This document shows, piece after piece, positions 33,885 through 43,193 of a stretch of DNA of 64,000 nucleotides. Source of the DNA: Methylotenera_A sp040387035 (GTDB lineage: Bacteria; Pseudomonadota; Gammaproteobacteria; Burkholderiales; Methylophilaceae). The DNA is taken from contig JAZKEN010000007.1 in the NCBI GenBank assembly GCA_040387035.1, positions 1 to 64,000 on the forward strand, in the 5' to 3' direction. Position 1 is the stretch's first letter. Each line of letters starts with the position of its first letter. The notes below the pieces were generated by a model. The model saw only the letters and a program-made list of their open reading frames with translations, made no database searches and was not told the DNA's origin. Position numbers and translations under genes: made by a program.

Positions 33885-34907
33885 CTATTTCCTCACCACA
33901 CCGCGGCGTACGCGCGGATCGGCCCAGGCGTAAGCCAGGTCAGCCAGTAAATTGCCAATCAGTGTCAGTGCAGAGCCAATGGTCAGTATGCCCATAATCA
34001 CCGGAAAATCGCGCATCAGCACGCTATCAAAAAATAATTTACCCATGCCGGGTATGGCGAAGATTGTTTCTGCAATCACTGAGCCACCAATCAGGCCAGG
34101 AATGGATAAACCGATAATGGTGATAAGCGGCAGCAGGGCGTTACGCAGTGCATGCGTATACACCACTTTATGCTCGCTTAAGCCTTTGGCGCGCGCGGTG
34201 GTGATGTAATCCTGGTGGAATACATCCAGCATGCCGTTTTTAACAAATAGCGTAATACCAGCCAAACCAGTTACAGATGGGATGATGACAGGCAAAATAA
34301 GGTGGCTGATGCTGTCCTTTACCTTTGACCAGGTATCCATTGATTCGTAATTGATGCTATGCAAACCGGAAATGGGCAGCCAGTTATTCATCACGCCCAG
34401 CCAGTACATGAGCAGCAATGACAACCAGAAGCCTGGAATCGAAAAGCCGATAAAATTAAATAGCGTAATGGATTTATCCTGCCATAGCGTGTACTTGCGC
34501 GCGGCGATAATGCCTAAAGGTATGGCTAGGGTCAGGGTGATAATCAAGCCCAGGATATTGATCATCAAGGTAATCGGCAAGGCCTCTTGAATCATGCCTT
34601 TGGTGACATTGCCGTCTTTATCCGTGGTTTGCCAGAATACGGGTTTTTGGTGCGATGCAAACGAGTTGCCGAAATCCAGCGTGCCCATTCGTTTAAGCCA
34701 TAAGCCATACTGCACGATGACAGGTTTATCCAGGTTGTATAGCTCACGCAGTTTTTGGCGTGACTCTTCAGATGCTTTCGGGTTAAATGCCGCCTCGTTA
34801 TTGGTAATGTCGCCAGGCGCCAAGTGCATGATAAAGAATGAAATAAGGCTGATACCGATCAGCAGGGGTATCATCCACAACACGCGTTTAACTAAATATT
34901 TCAGCAT
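33885..34907 (-). CDS. Peptide-type ABC transporter permease (DppB/OppB family)
   Basis: This 340-residue inner-membrane protein has MLKYLVKRVLWMIPLLIGISLISF at its N-terminus and about six helices. YITTARAKGLSEHKVVYTHALRN is the EAA-type motif that docks the ATPase. GSVIAETIFAIPGMGKLFFDSV and DLAYAWADPRVR are typical family features. A periplasmic insert of about 60 residues (NDITNNEAAFNPKASEES style, and FWQTTDKDGNVTKG) is longer than in E. coli DppB. It lies between the substrate-binding lipoprotein and its partner permease in one operon. Confidence 0.93.
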   Translation of the reverse strand: MLKYLVKRVLWMIPLLIGISLISFFIMHLAPGDITNNEAAFNPKASEESRQKLRELYNLDKPVIVQYGLWLKRMGTLDFGNSFASHQKPVFWQTTDKDGNVTKGMIQEALPITLMINILGLIITLTLAIPLGIIAARKYTLWQDKSITLFNFIGFSIPGFWLSLLLMYWLGVMNNWLPISGLHSINYESMDTWSKVKDSISHLILPVIIPSVTGLAGITLFVKNGMLDVFHQDYITTARAKGLSEHKVVYTHALRNALLPLITIIGLSIPGLIGGSVIAETIFAIPGMGKLFFDSVLMRDFPVIMGILTIGSALTLIGNLLADLAYAWADPRVRRGVVRK

Positions 34908-34928
34908 AATTTTTTAATTGATTGCCTG

Positions 34929-36599
34929 TTATTTTTCAGCGATTTCATTACGGCCCGTTTCAACGCGTCGTAACGGCTGCGGGATATACCATTGTTCTGA
35001 ATTGTAACCGATACCGGCGGGCGGCGCGGGCGAGCTTATACCTTTGACGCGTTTATGGATAGCGGTAAGGCCGTAGCCCGCTGATAAATACACAATCGGG
35101 CTGTCTTCTAACAACACTTTTGCAAACTCATGATAAACCTTCATGCGCTTTTCCGGGTTCAATTCCAGGCGGCCCTGTTCTAATAATGCGTCGATTTTAG
35201 GGTTGTTGTAATTGATAAAATTGAATTGACCAGGCTGGTTCTGGCTGGAATGCCAGATACTGAACTGGTCAGGATCCAAACCCAAACCCCAGCCAAGTAC
35301 CACAACATCAAAATCACCGGTCTTGATAAAGCGGCTGATAAAACTTGCCCATTCAATCGCGCGAATTTGCACATCGATGCCCACGTCTTTTAGCCTGCGC
35401 TGTATCAGCACGGCCGATTTTTCGCGTTCTTTATTTTGATTGGTGATGATTTCAAAGGCAAACGGCTTGCCGTCACGTTCCAAAATGCCATCACCATCAG
35501 AATCGGCAAAACCCGCCTCTTTTAATAAGGCTTTTGCTTTCGCTACATCATAAGGGTAGGGCTTAAGGTCGGGGTTGCTCCAGCGTGTGCCTGGCTTATA
35601 GGGTGATGCGATATTAATACCCAATCCTAAATACACACCATCAATAATCTCTTGCTTATCAATGGCATAGTTGATGGCTTTGCGTACGCGCACATCATCA
35701 AAGGGCTTGTGTTTAAGGTTAAACCCAAGATAGGTATAGCTATTGCCAAGCTCTTTGTACAAAGCCAGTTTTTTCTGCAACTCTGGTCGCGCCGGAATAA
35801 TGCGTGAGTACTTGATAGGGTCCAAGCCCATGCTGTCGATATTATCCGCCATCAATTCCAGGAACTGTGCCGAGTTGTCGGGAATAATACGCGTCACCAG
35901 TTTATCGATATTGGCTGGGCCTAATACGGACAAGGCATTGCGTGATAGTTTGAGGTTTTCGCCATGCGTCCAGCTATCCAATTTGTAATAATGGCTGCCA
36001 ATCGGGTTGCGTGCAAAAGCGGTGGTGTGTATATCCTGTTTTTCTAATAAGTGTTTAGGTAATATTTGCAACCCGGACCATGAATCCAAAGCCGGCGCAT
36101 AGGCTTGATCGTAGCTTACAATGAATGTATTGGCATCAGGTGCCTCAGCATTTTTGACCAATTGATAGTCTGAAGCGTAAGGGCTGCGGGTTTTTTCATC
36201 AATCACCAGCTTCCAGGTAAAAAGAACATCTTGGCTGGTCAGAGGCTTGCCATCCGCCCATTTCAGGTTGGGTTTTAGCTTGAAAGTAATTGTTTTTTGG
36301 TCAGCTGAAATCAGCCAGCTTTCGGCCAGTTCGCCTTCTAAATCCAGGTTTTTATCGTACTTGAGGAGCTTGTTGAAAATGTTGCCTGAGATGGCAGCAG
36401 CAGCAGATTCGCCTGCCACCATATAGATTAAGCCTGATGGTTCACCAATGGTAGCGTCAATTAAAGTGCCGCCCGTTTGGCTGGGATAAATTTTATTGTA
36501 ATCGGTGGTGTCTAGCGTTGGTTTTCCGCAGGAGGCGATAAAAATGGCACAGAAAACGCTTAGTGAGGACTTTAGTAAAAATGCATTCAATTTATTCAT
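34929..36599 (-). CDS. Peptide-binding lipoprotein of an ABC importer
   Basis: This 556-residue solute-binding protein (family 5) has a lipoprotein signal: a hydrophobic core, then IASC with Cys24 as the lipid-modified residue. The mature part has GGTLIDATIGEPSGL, the family signature region LAESWLISADQKTITFKLKPNLKWADGKPLTSQDVLFTWKL, KAINYAIDKQEII and PYKPGTRW. The ligand is probably a short peptide or similar compound. It is the first gene of the importer set, 21 bases before the DppB-type permease gene. The ATPases are not encoded nearby, so they are either elsewhere or shared. Confidence 0.92.
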   Translation of the reverse strand: MNKLNAFLLKSSLSVFCAIFIASCGKPTLDTTDYNKIYPSQTGGTLIDATIGEPSGLIYMVAGESAAAAISGNIFNKLLKYDKNLDLEGELAESWLISADQKTITFKLKPNLKWADGKPLTSQDVLFTWKLVIDEKTRSPYASDYQLVKNAEAPDANTFIVSYDQAYAPALDSWSGLQILPKHLLEKQDIHTTAFARNPIGSHYYKLDSWTHGENLKLSRNALSVLGPANIDKLVTRIIPDNSAQFLELMADNIDSMGLDPIKYSRIIPARPELQKKLALYKELGNSYTYLGFNLKHKPFDDVRVRKAINYAIDKQEIIDGVYLGLGINIASPYKPGTRWSNPDLKPYPYDVAKAKALLKEAGFADSDGDGILERDGKPFAFEIITNQNKEREKSAVLIQRRLKDVGIDVQIRAIEWASFISRFIKTGDFDVVVLGWGLGLDPDQFSIWHSSQNQPGQFNFINYNNPKIDALLEQGRLELNPEKRMKVYHEFAKVLLEDSPIVYLSAGYGLTAIHKRVKGISSPAPPAGIGYNSEQWYIPQPLRRVETGRNEIAEK

Positions 36600-36694
36600 T
36601 ATTCTATAAAGTTTTTACTAAAGATTAAATTTTACAATCAAAAATAACGATATAAATGCATCCTATGTCAATTCCCGCTTACCTTGCAATGCAT

Positions 36695-38299
36695 TTACCT
36701 GATACGTATGCTAGAACGCGCTTTAATGCTTCTGGATTTCGTTTTTTTACTTTTAATACGATGCTTAACCGTAATTTTTTTAGTGCCCGATTGTTTCGTT
36801 TTAGCTACGGCCACAGAGTTGCTTAACTTGATGGTTTGGCCCACTTTTAACTTACTGGTTTTTAAACCATTCATTTTCATTATTGATTGGCTGCTAATGT
36901 CGTATTTATCGGCCAGTGAGTGCAGCGTGTCGCCACGTTTCACTTTGTGTGAGAGAGATGCCGATAATTTAGGTTCACTTTTTTGCTCTGAATCATCATC
37001 GATAAGGCTATTTTTTTCAAGCTCCGCCACATCAATCGATTCTTCAAGAATTAATCCGCCGTTGTCAGCATTCGATTTATCGGTATAGCTGGCAGGAACC
37101 AATATAGGTTGGGCTAAGCGCACTTTTTTAGAAGAAGATAATCCATTGACGCTACGCAACTGGGCGACATTGATGCCAAATTTTTGCGCAATATTATCCA
37201 TGCGCTCACCGCGTTTGGCATTGTATGTTTGCCAGTTGGTCAGTGGTTTGTCGTAGTTGGCAAGATTGGTTACAAAACGCTCAGCCGCCCAAACTGGCAA
37301 CAGCAGCTGGTGTTTATCATTGGTAGACGTAATAACTGGGCGGTTATAGCTTGGGTTTAGCGAGCTAAATTCATCAAATGAAATTTCAGCAAGTTGAGCG
37401 GCCAACTGAGCATCAATCTGCTTTGGTGTGGTTACGCGGGCAAAATAGGCACGGTTGGGAATGGGGTTGATTTTTAAGCCAAAGCGTTCAGGATGCGTAA
37501 CGATGTTTTTAATCGCCTGCAGTTTCGGTACATAGTTACGCGTTTCCGGCGGTAAACTCAGGCTTTCATAATCGGTAGGCAGGCCTTTGCTACGGTTTTT
37601 ATTAATCGCGCGCTGTACCGTACCTTCGCCCGCATTGTAAGCGGCCAAAGCCAAGTCCCAGGTACCAAACATACCATGCAGTTTTTGCAGGTAAGTCAAT
37701 GCTGCGCTGGTTGCTGCGGTAACATCGCGGCGATTATCTACCCACCAGTTTTGCTGCAAACCGAAATTTCTACCGGTAGAGGGAATGAATTGCCAGATAC
37801 CCGATGCGGCACTGCGCGAATAGGCTTGCGGATTAAAGGCGCTTTCAATCATTGGCAACAGCGCGATTTCAGTGGGCATGCCACGTTTTTCAACTTCTTC
37901 TACAATATGAAATAAGTATTTCTGGCTACGATCCAGCATGCGTTTCAGGTAATCCGGGCGTGAAGCATACCAAGTTTCGTGATTGGTGGTGTATTGCGAT
38001 TTAACGTTAGGAATAGCATAGCCGCTTTTGATGCGTGACCATAAATCATCGCCTGAACCGGCGCTAGCGTCATCTTGATAACTCAGTTGCTCGGCGTTAT
38101 CGGTTTCTACATCACTTAGGAAATCCTGTACCGGATCGCCTACCAGGTCACTATCAACGGTATCAGAGATCACTTCAATTTCAACGCCTGATACATTGGT
38201 ATCAGCCAGTAGCTGGGTTGAAAAAACCAAACTGGCACTGATTAAAATCCAGTGCAGCAGTTTGTTAAATTGAGAACATTGTATTGCGTTAACCTGCAT
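36695..38299 (-). CDS. mltD: Membrane-bound lytic murein transglycosylase D
   Basis: This 534-residue protein has a signal peptide ending near STQLLADT. The SLT domain (about 115-260) has the catalytic Glu in LLPMIESAFNP, with SAASGIWQFIPSTGRNFGL and LALAAYNAGEGTVQRAI. It cleaves peptidoglycan strands to 1,6-anhydro products. Two LysM modules follow: one at about 330-385 (AKRGERMDNIAQKFGI) and one at about 440-485 (HKVKRGDTLHSLADKYDI). The C-terminal tail is strongly basic. No lipobox is seen, so the anchoring may differ from E. coli MltD. It lies about 95 bases upstream of the ABC importer genes in the same direction. Confidence 0.92.
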   Translation of the reverse strand: MQVNAIQCSQFNKLLHWILISASLVFSTQLLADTNVSGVEIEVISDTVDSDLVGDPVQDFLSDVETDNAEQLSYQDDASAGSGDDLWSRIKSGYAIPNVKSQYTTNHETWYASRPDYLKRMLDRSQKYLFHIVEEVEKRGMPTEIALLPMIESAFNPQAYSRSAASGIWQFIPSTGRNFGLQQNWWVDNRRDVTAATSAALTYLQKLHGMFGTWDLALAAYNAGEGTVQRAINKNRSKGLPTDYESLSLPPETRNYVPKLQAIKNIVTHPERFGLKINPIPNRAYFARVTTPKQIDAQLAAQLAEISFDEFSSLNPSYNRPVITSTNDKHQLLLPVWAAERFVTNLANYDKPLTNWQTYNAKRGERMDNIAQKFGINVAQLRSVNGLSSSKKVRLAQPILVPASYTDKSNADNGGLILEESIDVAELEKNSLIDDDSEQKSEPKLSASLSHKVKRGDTLHSLADKYDISSQSIMKMNGLKTSKLKVGQTIKLSNSVAVAKTKQSGTKKITVKHRIKSKKTKSRSIKARSSIRIR

Positions 38300-38432
38300 T
38301 AATGGTGTTTATCCCTATATTGATTGGGGTTTGCCGCATTTATTGATGCGATAAAGCGTTCTGTATGGTAGCCATCGCTAAAGTATTAGTCAAGTAAAAG
38401 TTCTACATGATTATTAATACATATGTTCATGA

Positions 38433-39206
38433 TTAATAATGATTTCTTAATGCTCTTATCGCCGTAAAAACGGATAATTCCTGATCGTTAACGGCTTGTG
38501 AGTTTTTACGGATTTCAGTTTGCAGACAGCGTAAAAAGGGGTTGGTGGCCAATTCTAATTCAATTGTCGTTGGTAAAGTGGGCAATTGTTGCTGGCGTAA
38601 ATGCTGCACCTCAATTTGCCGATCAAGCAGTGCAGCATTGTTTGGCTCTAAAGTCAGTGCAAAAGCGACATTCTTGGCGGTATATTCATGCGTACAAAAC
38701 ACTTTTGTGGCGGGATTGAGTTGCTTCAGGCGGTTAAGCGACTGCAGCATTTGTGCCGGCGTACCTTCGAATAGGCGTCCACAGCCCGCGCTAAACAAGG
38801 TGTCGCCACAAAATAAGTAATCATCGTTATAAAAAGCAATATGGCCAAGCGTATGACCCGGCAACCACAGTACAGCTAACTCCAGATCGAATTCCGGCAG
38901 GCTAATCAGCGCATTTTCGCCAACGGCCGTATGCTTGAATGCATACGCTTCATATTGCGGCGCATATACAGTAACCTCCTGGTATTCAAGCAACTGAGGT
39001 ACGCCGCCGATATGGTCAGCATGGTGGTGGGTAATTAATATTGCGCTTAAGCTTAAATGGTTTTTTTGTAAAAAATCAATAACTGGCAACGCATCGCCCG
39101 GGTCAATCACTACAGCATGGCTTTGATTATGCAAAAGCCATATATAATTATCGTCAAAAGCGGGTATTGGGATGATATGCAGCATACTTTGGTTTAATGA
39201 AGCCAT
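38433..39206 (-). CDS. gloB: Hydroxyacylglutathione hydrolase (glyoxalase II)
   Basis: This enzyme of up to 257 residues hydrolyses S-lactoylglutathione in methylglyoxal detoxification. The metal-binding motif is ITHHHADHIGG (about 58-68). WLPGHTLGHIAFY and LFCGDTLFSAGCGRLFEGTP supply the other ligands, followed by CTHEYTAKN and the C-terminal FLRCLQTEIRK that binds glutathione. The family normally starts at MLHIIPIPAFDDNYIWL, which would move the start to 39185; neither start has a clear ribosome binding site. It is divergent from the methyltransferase gene. Confidence 0.94.
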   Translation of the reverse strand: MASLNQSMLHIIPIPAFDDNYIWLLHNQSHAVVIDPGDALPVIDFLQKNHLSLSAILITHHHADHIGGVPQLLEYQEVTVYAPQYEAYAFKHTAVGENALISLPEFDLELAVLWLPGHTLGHIAFYNDDYLFCGDTLFSAGCGRLFEGTPAQMLQSLNRLKQLNPATKVFCTHEYTAKNVAFALTLEPNNAALLDRQIEVQHLRQQQLPTLPTTIELELATNPFLRCLQTEIRKNSQAVNDQELSVFTAIRALRNHY

Positions 39207-39274
39207 TAAAATTTAATCTCAATACTTGGCGTGATGGTCGATTTTGTCAATACATTTAGTGTAACAATACAACC

Positions 39275-40027
39275 ATGCAACTAGCGCAACAAAATTCTTG
39301 GTTAAACACTACCCTGGGGCAATATTTGCTGCAGCGTGAGCAAGAAATGTATGACGTGGTGGTGGGGGATATTTTTGGCTTCAACGCCGTGCAATTGGGT
39401 TTGCCGCAAATAGATACCTTGAGAAACTCACGCATGCCGCATATTTTGCATGTGGGCAATAATGCCGGAGAGGTGCTGTGCGAGAGCGATTATTTGCCGT
39501 TTAGCGAAAGCTGTATCGATTTGATCTGCTTGCCGCATGTATTGGAGTTTAGTGAAAACCCGCATCAAACCTTGCGCGAGGCGGAACGTATCTTGGTACC
39601 GGAAGGGCATCTGGTCTTAACCGGATTCAATCCCATCAGTGCCTGGGGTGTTAAACAAGTATTAAGCCAGGATAAAAGTTACCCTTGGCATGGACATTTT
39701 TTCATGCTATCGCGCATTAAGGATTGGCTGGCTTTATTGGGCCTGGAATATGTAAGTGGGCAAATGCATTGCTATGAACCGCCGATTAATAACCCGCAAT
39801 GGTTAAATCGCTTTGCCGTGATGGATAAACTTGGAAGTCGCTGGTGGCCCATGATGGGTGGTGTCTATTTTATCGTCGCCAAAAAACGCGTGGTCAATAT
39901 GCATCTTTTAAAACCTAATTGGAAGAAAAATTCGTTAAAATCGCGCTTGGTGGTAACAAGCCCACAAAGAACCAAGCCAAACCAGCAACAAAATATTCAA
40001 CAAAAAACAGAAAAGAAACAGTCTTGA
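39275..40027 (+). CDS. SAM-dependent methyltransferase, class I, substrate unknown
   Basis: This 250-residue protein has the methyltransferase core at about 50-130: ILHVGNNAGEVLCES as an altered glycine loop, LPFSESCIDLICLPHVLEFSENPHQTLREAERILVPEGHLVLTGFNP for the middle strands. The C-terminus is basic and Gln/Lys-rich, probably disordered. The usual GxGxG loop is degenerate. In many betaproteobacteria a gene of this type sits between gloB and rnhA, as here, but I know no defined substrate. It lies 19 bases before rnhA in the same direction. Confidence 0.85.
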   Translation: MQLAQQNSWLNTTLGQYLLQREQEMYDVVVGDIFGFNAVQLGLPQIDTLRNSRMPHILHVGNNAGEVLCESDYLPFSESCIDLICLPHVLEFSENPHQTLREAERILVPEGHLVLTGFNPISAWGVKQVLSQDKSYPWHGHFFMLSRIKDWLALLGLEYVSGQMHCYEPPINNPQWLNRFAVMDKLGSRWWPMMGGVYFIVAKKRVVNMHLLKPNWKKNSLKSRLVVTSPQRTKPNQQQNIQQKTEKKQS

Positions 40028-40046
40028 ACCTTAATCCTTTTAAATC

Positions 40047-40484
40047 ATGTCACATTTAGTCGAAATATATGCAGATGGTGCTTGCAAAGGCAATCCCGGT
40101 CCTGGCGGTTGGGGTGCCTGGTTGATTTGCGAAGGCAAAGAAAAAACCTTGAGCGGGGGCGAGTCGCTGACCACCAATAATCGTATGGAAATGACCGCGG
40201 TGATTCGTGCATTGGAAGCATTGAAAAAACCCAGTACAGTAAAAATCTATACCGATTCTTCCTATGTACAAAAAGGCATATCAGAATGGATTATTGGCTG
40301 GAAAGCGCGCAACTGGCGCACCGCCGATAAAAAACCCGTCAAAAATGAAGATTTATGGAAAACGCTGGATAACCTGGCGAAACAGCATCAAATTGAGTGG
40401 ATTTGGGTAAAAGGCCATGCAGGCAATGTTGGTAACGAGCGTGCCGATGCGCTGGCCAATGAAGGTGTTGCAGCATTTTTATAA
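40047..40484 (+). CDS. rnhA: Ribonuclease HI
   Basis: This 145-residue enzyme cleaves the RNA strand of RNA-DNA hybrids. The four acidic metal ligands are present: Asp10 in IYADGACKGNPGPGGWG, Glu in NNRMEMTAVIRALEAL, Asp in IYTDSSYV and the late Asp in NERADALAN. The His loop is WVKGHAGNVGN. Length matches E. coli RNase HI, including the basic handle (WKARNWRTADKKPVKN). It is followed 13 bases later by dnaQ, the usual bacterial pairing, in the same direction here. Confidence 0.97.
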   Translation: MSHLVEIYADGACKGNPGPGGWGAWLICEGKEKTLSGGESLTTNNRMEMTAVIRALEALKKPSTVKIYTDSSYVQKGISEWIIGWKARNWRTADKKPVKNEDLWKTLDNLAKQHQIEWIWVKGHAGNVGNERADALANEGVAAFL

Positions 40485-40497
40485 TCATAGGTTAAGC

Positions 40498-41178
40498 ATG
40501 CGCCAAATATTTTTAGATACTGAAACCACCGGGCTTTACCACGCACAAGGGCATCGCATTATCGAGATTGCGGCGGTGGAGATGATCAATCGCCGCCCCA
40601 GTAATAATCATTTCCATGTTTATTTAAATCCGCAGCGCGAAATTGACCCGGCAGCACAAGAAGTGCATGGTATTTCACTGGAGTTTTTGCAGGACAAGCC
40701 ATTATTCAACGCGATTGCGCAGGATTTGATCGCGTTTATCAGTGGCTCTGAATTGATTATCCACAATGCACCATTCGATGTGGGCTTTTTGAACAGTGAG
40801 CTTGGTCATATTGGACTACAGCCAATAGAAAGCTTTTGCGATAAAATAACCGATACGCTTAGAATGGCAAAAGATTCTCGCCCCGGGCAGCGCAATAACC
40901 TGGATGCTTTATGCCGTCACTTTGGCATTGATAACTCTAGGCGTACCTTGCACGGCGCCTTGTTGGACGCGGAATTGCTGGCTGATGTGTATATGGCCAT
41001 GACGCGTGGGCAAGATAGCTTGATGATGGATTTAGCTCAATCTCAACCAGTGATGCAAGTGCAAATGCATCAGGGTCAGCACAATAAGGTAAAAGTTCTA
41101 AAAGCAGACGAATTTGAATTGACAGCGCACCAGGACTATTTAAATAGCTTGGTGAAGTCGGGCGCAAAACAGTGGTAG
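40498..41178 (+). CDS. dnaQ: DNA polymerase III epsilon subunit (proofreading exonuclease)
   Basis: This 226-residue protein starts MRQIFLDTETTG; an upstream in-frame extension inside rnhA is rejected. The three DEDDh exonuclease motifs are FLDTETTGL (Asp, Glu), LIIHNAPFDVGFLNSEL (Asp) and HGALLDAELLADVY (His, Asp). The C-terminal part (about 180-226) carries the segment that binds the polymerase alpha subunit. It removes mispaired nucleotides during replication. It starts 13 bases after rnhA and precedes rmlB by about 60 bases. Confidence 0.95.
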   Translation: MRQIFLDTETTGLYHAQGHRIIEIAAVEMINRRPSNNHFHVYLNPQREIDPAAQEVHGISLEFLQDKPLFNAIAQDLIAFISGSELIIHNAPFDVGFLNSELGHIGLQPIESFCDKITDTLRMAKDSRPGQRNNLDALCRHFGIDNSRRTLHGALLDAELLADVYMAMTRGQDSLMMDLAQSQPVMQVQMHQGQHNKVKVLKADEFELTAHQDYLNSLVKSGAKQW

Positions 41179-41238
41179 TGCCTGCAAGTATTGGCCATTA
41201 ACAATAATTAACACACATTTAATATAGGTTTTAATCAC

Positions 41239-42321
41239 ATGAAAAATTGCATCATTGTTACAGGCGGCGCAGGATTTATTGGCAGTAATTTCGTTTTAAA
41301 CTGGGTAAAAGGCGGTTTTGGTGAGTGCGTTACTTTAGATAAACTGACTTATGCGGGTAATCTAGCCAATCTGGCCGATATTCAGGAGCATTCGGAACAT
41401 ATCTTTGTGCACGGCGATATTGGCGATAGAACCATCGTTGACGCTTTACTTAAACAATATCAACCGCGCGCGATCGTGAATTTTGCAGCGGAAAGCCATG
41501 TCGACCGCTCTATTCATGCGCCTGGTGAGTTTATTCAAACCAATATCGTGGGTACTTTTAATTTACTGGAAGCGGCGCGTGCTTATTGGAACGATTTACA
41601 CGAAAACGACAAGGCACATTTTAGGTTTTTGCATGTATCGACCGATGAAGTATATGGTTCACTAAGCGCCACAGATCCTGCGTTTAAAGAAACCAATCCG
41701 TACGAACCCAATAGCCCTTATTCAGCTTCCAAAGCGGCTTCTGACCATTTGGTGCGTGCGTATCACCATACCTACGGCATGCCGATGCTCACCACAAATT
41801 GCTCTAACAATTATGGCCCGTATCACTTCCCTGAAAAGCTGATTCCACTGGTGATTCATCATGCCTTAAACGGTAAGCCACTGCCGATCTACGGCAACGG
41901 CAGCAATGTGCGCGATTGGCTGTATGTAGAAGATCACTGCAGCGCGATCCGCCGCGTGTTAGAGGCTGGTAAAGTAGGTGAAACCTATAATATCGGTGGC
42001 TGGAACGAAAAGACCAATTTAGAAGTTGTGCATACCTTGTGCGATATTTTAGATCAGCAAAAACCCAAACAATCCGGCAGTTATCGTGACCAGATCACTT
42101 ATGTGACCGATAGGCCGGGGCATGACCAGCGTTATGCGATTGATGCGACAAAAATTGAACGCGAACTGGGCTGGAAACCTGCTGAAACGTTTGAAACAGG
42201 CATTAAAAAAACCGTTAACTGGTATCTGACTCATCAGGAATGGGTCGATAACGTGACCAGTGGTGAATACAAAAACTGGGTTAGTCAAAATTACAAAGAA
42301 CGTGGTGAGGAATTAGCATGA
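41239..42321 (+). CDS. rmlB: dTDP-glucose 4,6-dehydratase
   Basis: This 360-residue extended SDR catalyses the second step of dTDP-L-rhamnose synthesis. VTGGAGFIGSNFVLNWV binds NAD; VSTDEVYGSL and YSASKAASDHLVRAY carry the catalytic Asp-Glu and Tyr-Lys. NNYGPYHFPEKLIPL and GKPLPIYGNGSNVRDWLYVEDHC are typical of RmlB. It is the first gene of rmlBACD; its stop overlaps the rmlA start as ATGA. Rhamnose is presumably used in lipopolysaccharide or exopolysaccharide. Confidence 0.97.
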   Translation: MKNCIIVTGGAGFIGSNFVLNWVKGGFGECVTLDKLTYAGNLANLADIQEHSEHIFVHGDIGDRTIVDALLKQYQPRAIVNFAAESHVDRSIHAPGEFIQTNIVGTFNLLEAARAYWNDLHENDKAHFRFLHVSTDEVYGSLSATDPAFKETNPYEPNSPYSASKAASDHLVRAYHHTYGMPMLTTNCSNNYGPYHFPEKLIPLVIHHALNGKPLPIYGNGSNVRDWLYVEDHCSAIRRVLEAGKVGETYNIGGWNEKTNLEVVHTLCDILDQQKPKQSGSYRDQITYVTDRPGHDQRYAIDATKIERELGWKPAETFETGIKKTVNWYLTHQEWVDNVTSGEYKNWVSQNYKERGEELA

Positions 42322-43193
42322 AAGGTATTGTTTTAGCAGGTGGATCAGGCACGCGCCTGTACCCAGTCACGCAAGTGGTTTCTAAGCAGCTATTGCCGGT
42401 TTACGATAAACCGATGATCTATTATCCACTATCTGCTTTAATGCTGGCCGGTATACGCGAAGTGTTGATCATATCCACTCCGCAAGATACGCCGCGTTTT
42501 AAAGAGTTGCTGGGCGATGGCGCTCAATGGGGCATGGATATCCAATACGCAGTGCAGCCTTCACCAGATGGATTGGCACAAGCATTTATTATCGGTGAAG
42601 AATTTATTGGCAATGACCCATGTGCATTGGTGCTAGGCGACAATATTTTTTATGGCCATGAGTTGGCATTAATGGCGCAAAACGCGGTAAAACGTATCAA
42701 GGGCGCTACCGTATTCGCTTACCCTGTGCATGATCCGGAACGTTATGGTGTAGTGGAATTCAATGCTGCCGGTAAAGCCATCAGTCTGGAAGAAAAGCCA
42801 ACGCAGCCTAAATCACGCTATGCGGTAACCGGTCTGTATTTTTATGATAATCGCGTAGTTGAAATCGCCAAGAACATGAAGCCATCTGCACGCGGTGAGC
42901 TAGAAATCACCGATGTGAATCGCCAATATCTGGAATGGGACGATTTGCAGGTTGAGGTAATGGGGCGTGGAATGGCCTGGCTGGATACAGGTACGCACGA
43001 TTCATTGATCGAAGCGGGTTCCTTTATCCAAACCATTGAAAAGCGTCAAGGCTTAAAAATCGCTTGTCCTGAAGAAATCGCCTATCGCATGGGCTTTATT
43101 GATGCAGCGCAATTAGAAGTGATGGCCAATAAATACGCCAAAAACGGTTACGGCCAATATCTTAAACAAGTGTTAACAGAACGAGTATTTTAA
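42318..43193 (+). CDS. rmlA: Glucose-1-phosphate thymidylyltransferase
   Basis: This 291-residue enzyme makes dTDP-glucose from glucose-1-phosphate and dTTP, the first step to dTDP-rhamnose. LAGGSGTRLYPVT is the nucleotide loop. YDKPMIYYPLSALMLAGI, VLGDNIFYGHEL, EEKPTQPKSRYAVTGLYFYD and GRGMAWLDTGTHDSL follow. Length and motifs are standard. It overlaps rmlB by four bases and rmlC by one (TAATG). Confidence 0.97.
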   Translation: MKGIVLAGGSGTRLYPVTQVVSKQLLPVYDKPMIYYPLSALMLAGIREVLIISTPQDTPRFKELLGDGAQWGMDIQYAVQPSPDGLAQAFIIGEEFIGNDPCALVLGDNIFYGHELALMAQNAVKRIKGATVFAYPVHDPERYGVVEFNAAGKAISLEEKPTQPKSRYAVTGLYFYDNRVVEIAKNMKPSARGELEITDVNRQYLEWDDLQVEVMGRGMAWLDTGTHDSLIEAGSFIQTIEKRQGLKIACPEEIAYRMGFIDAAQLEVMANKYAKNGYGQYLKQVLTERVF

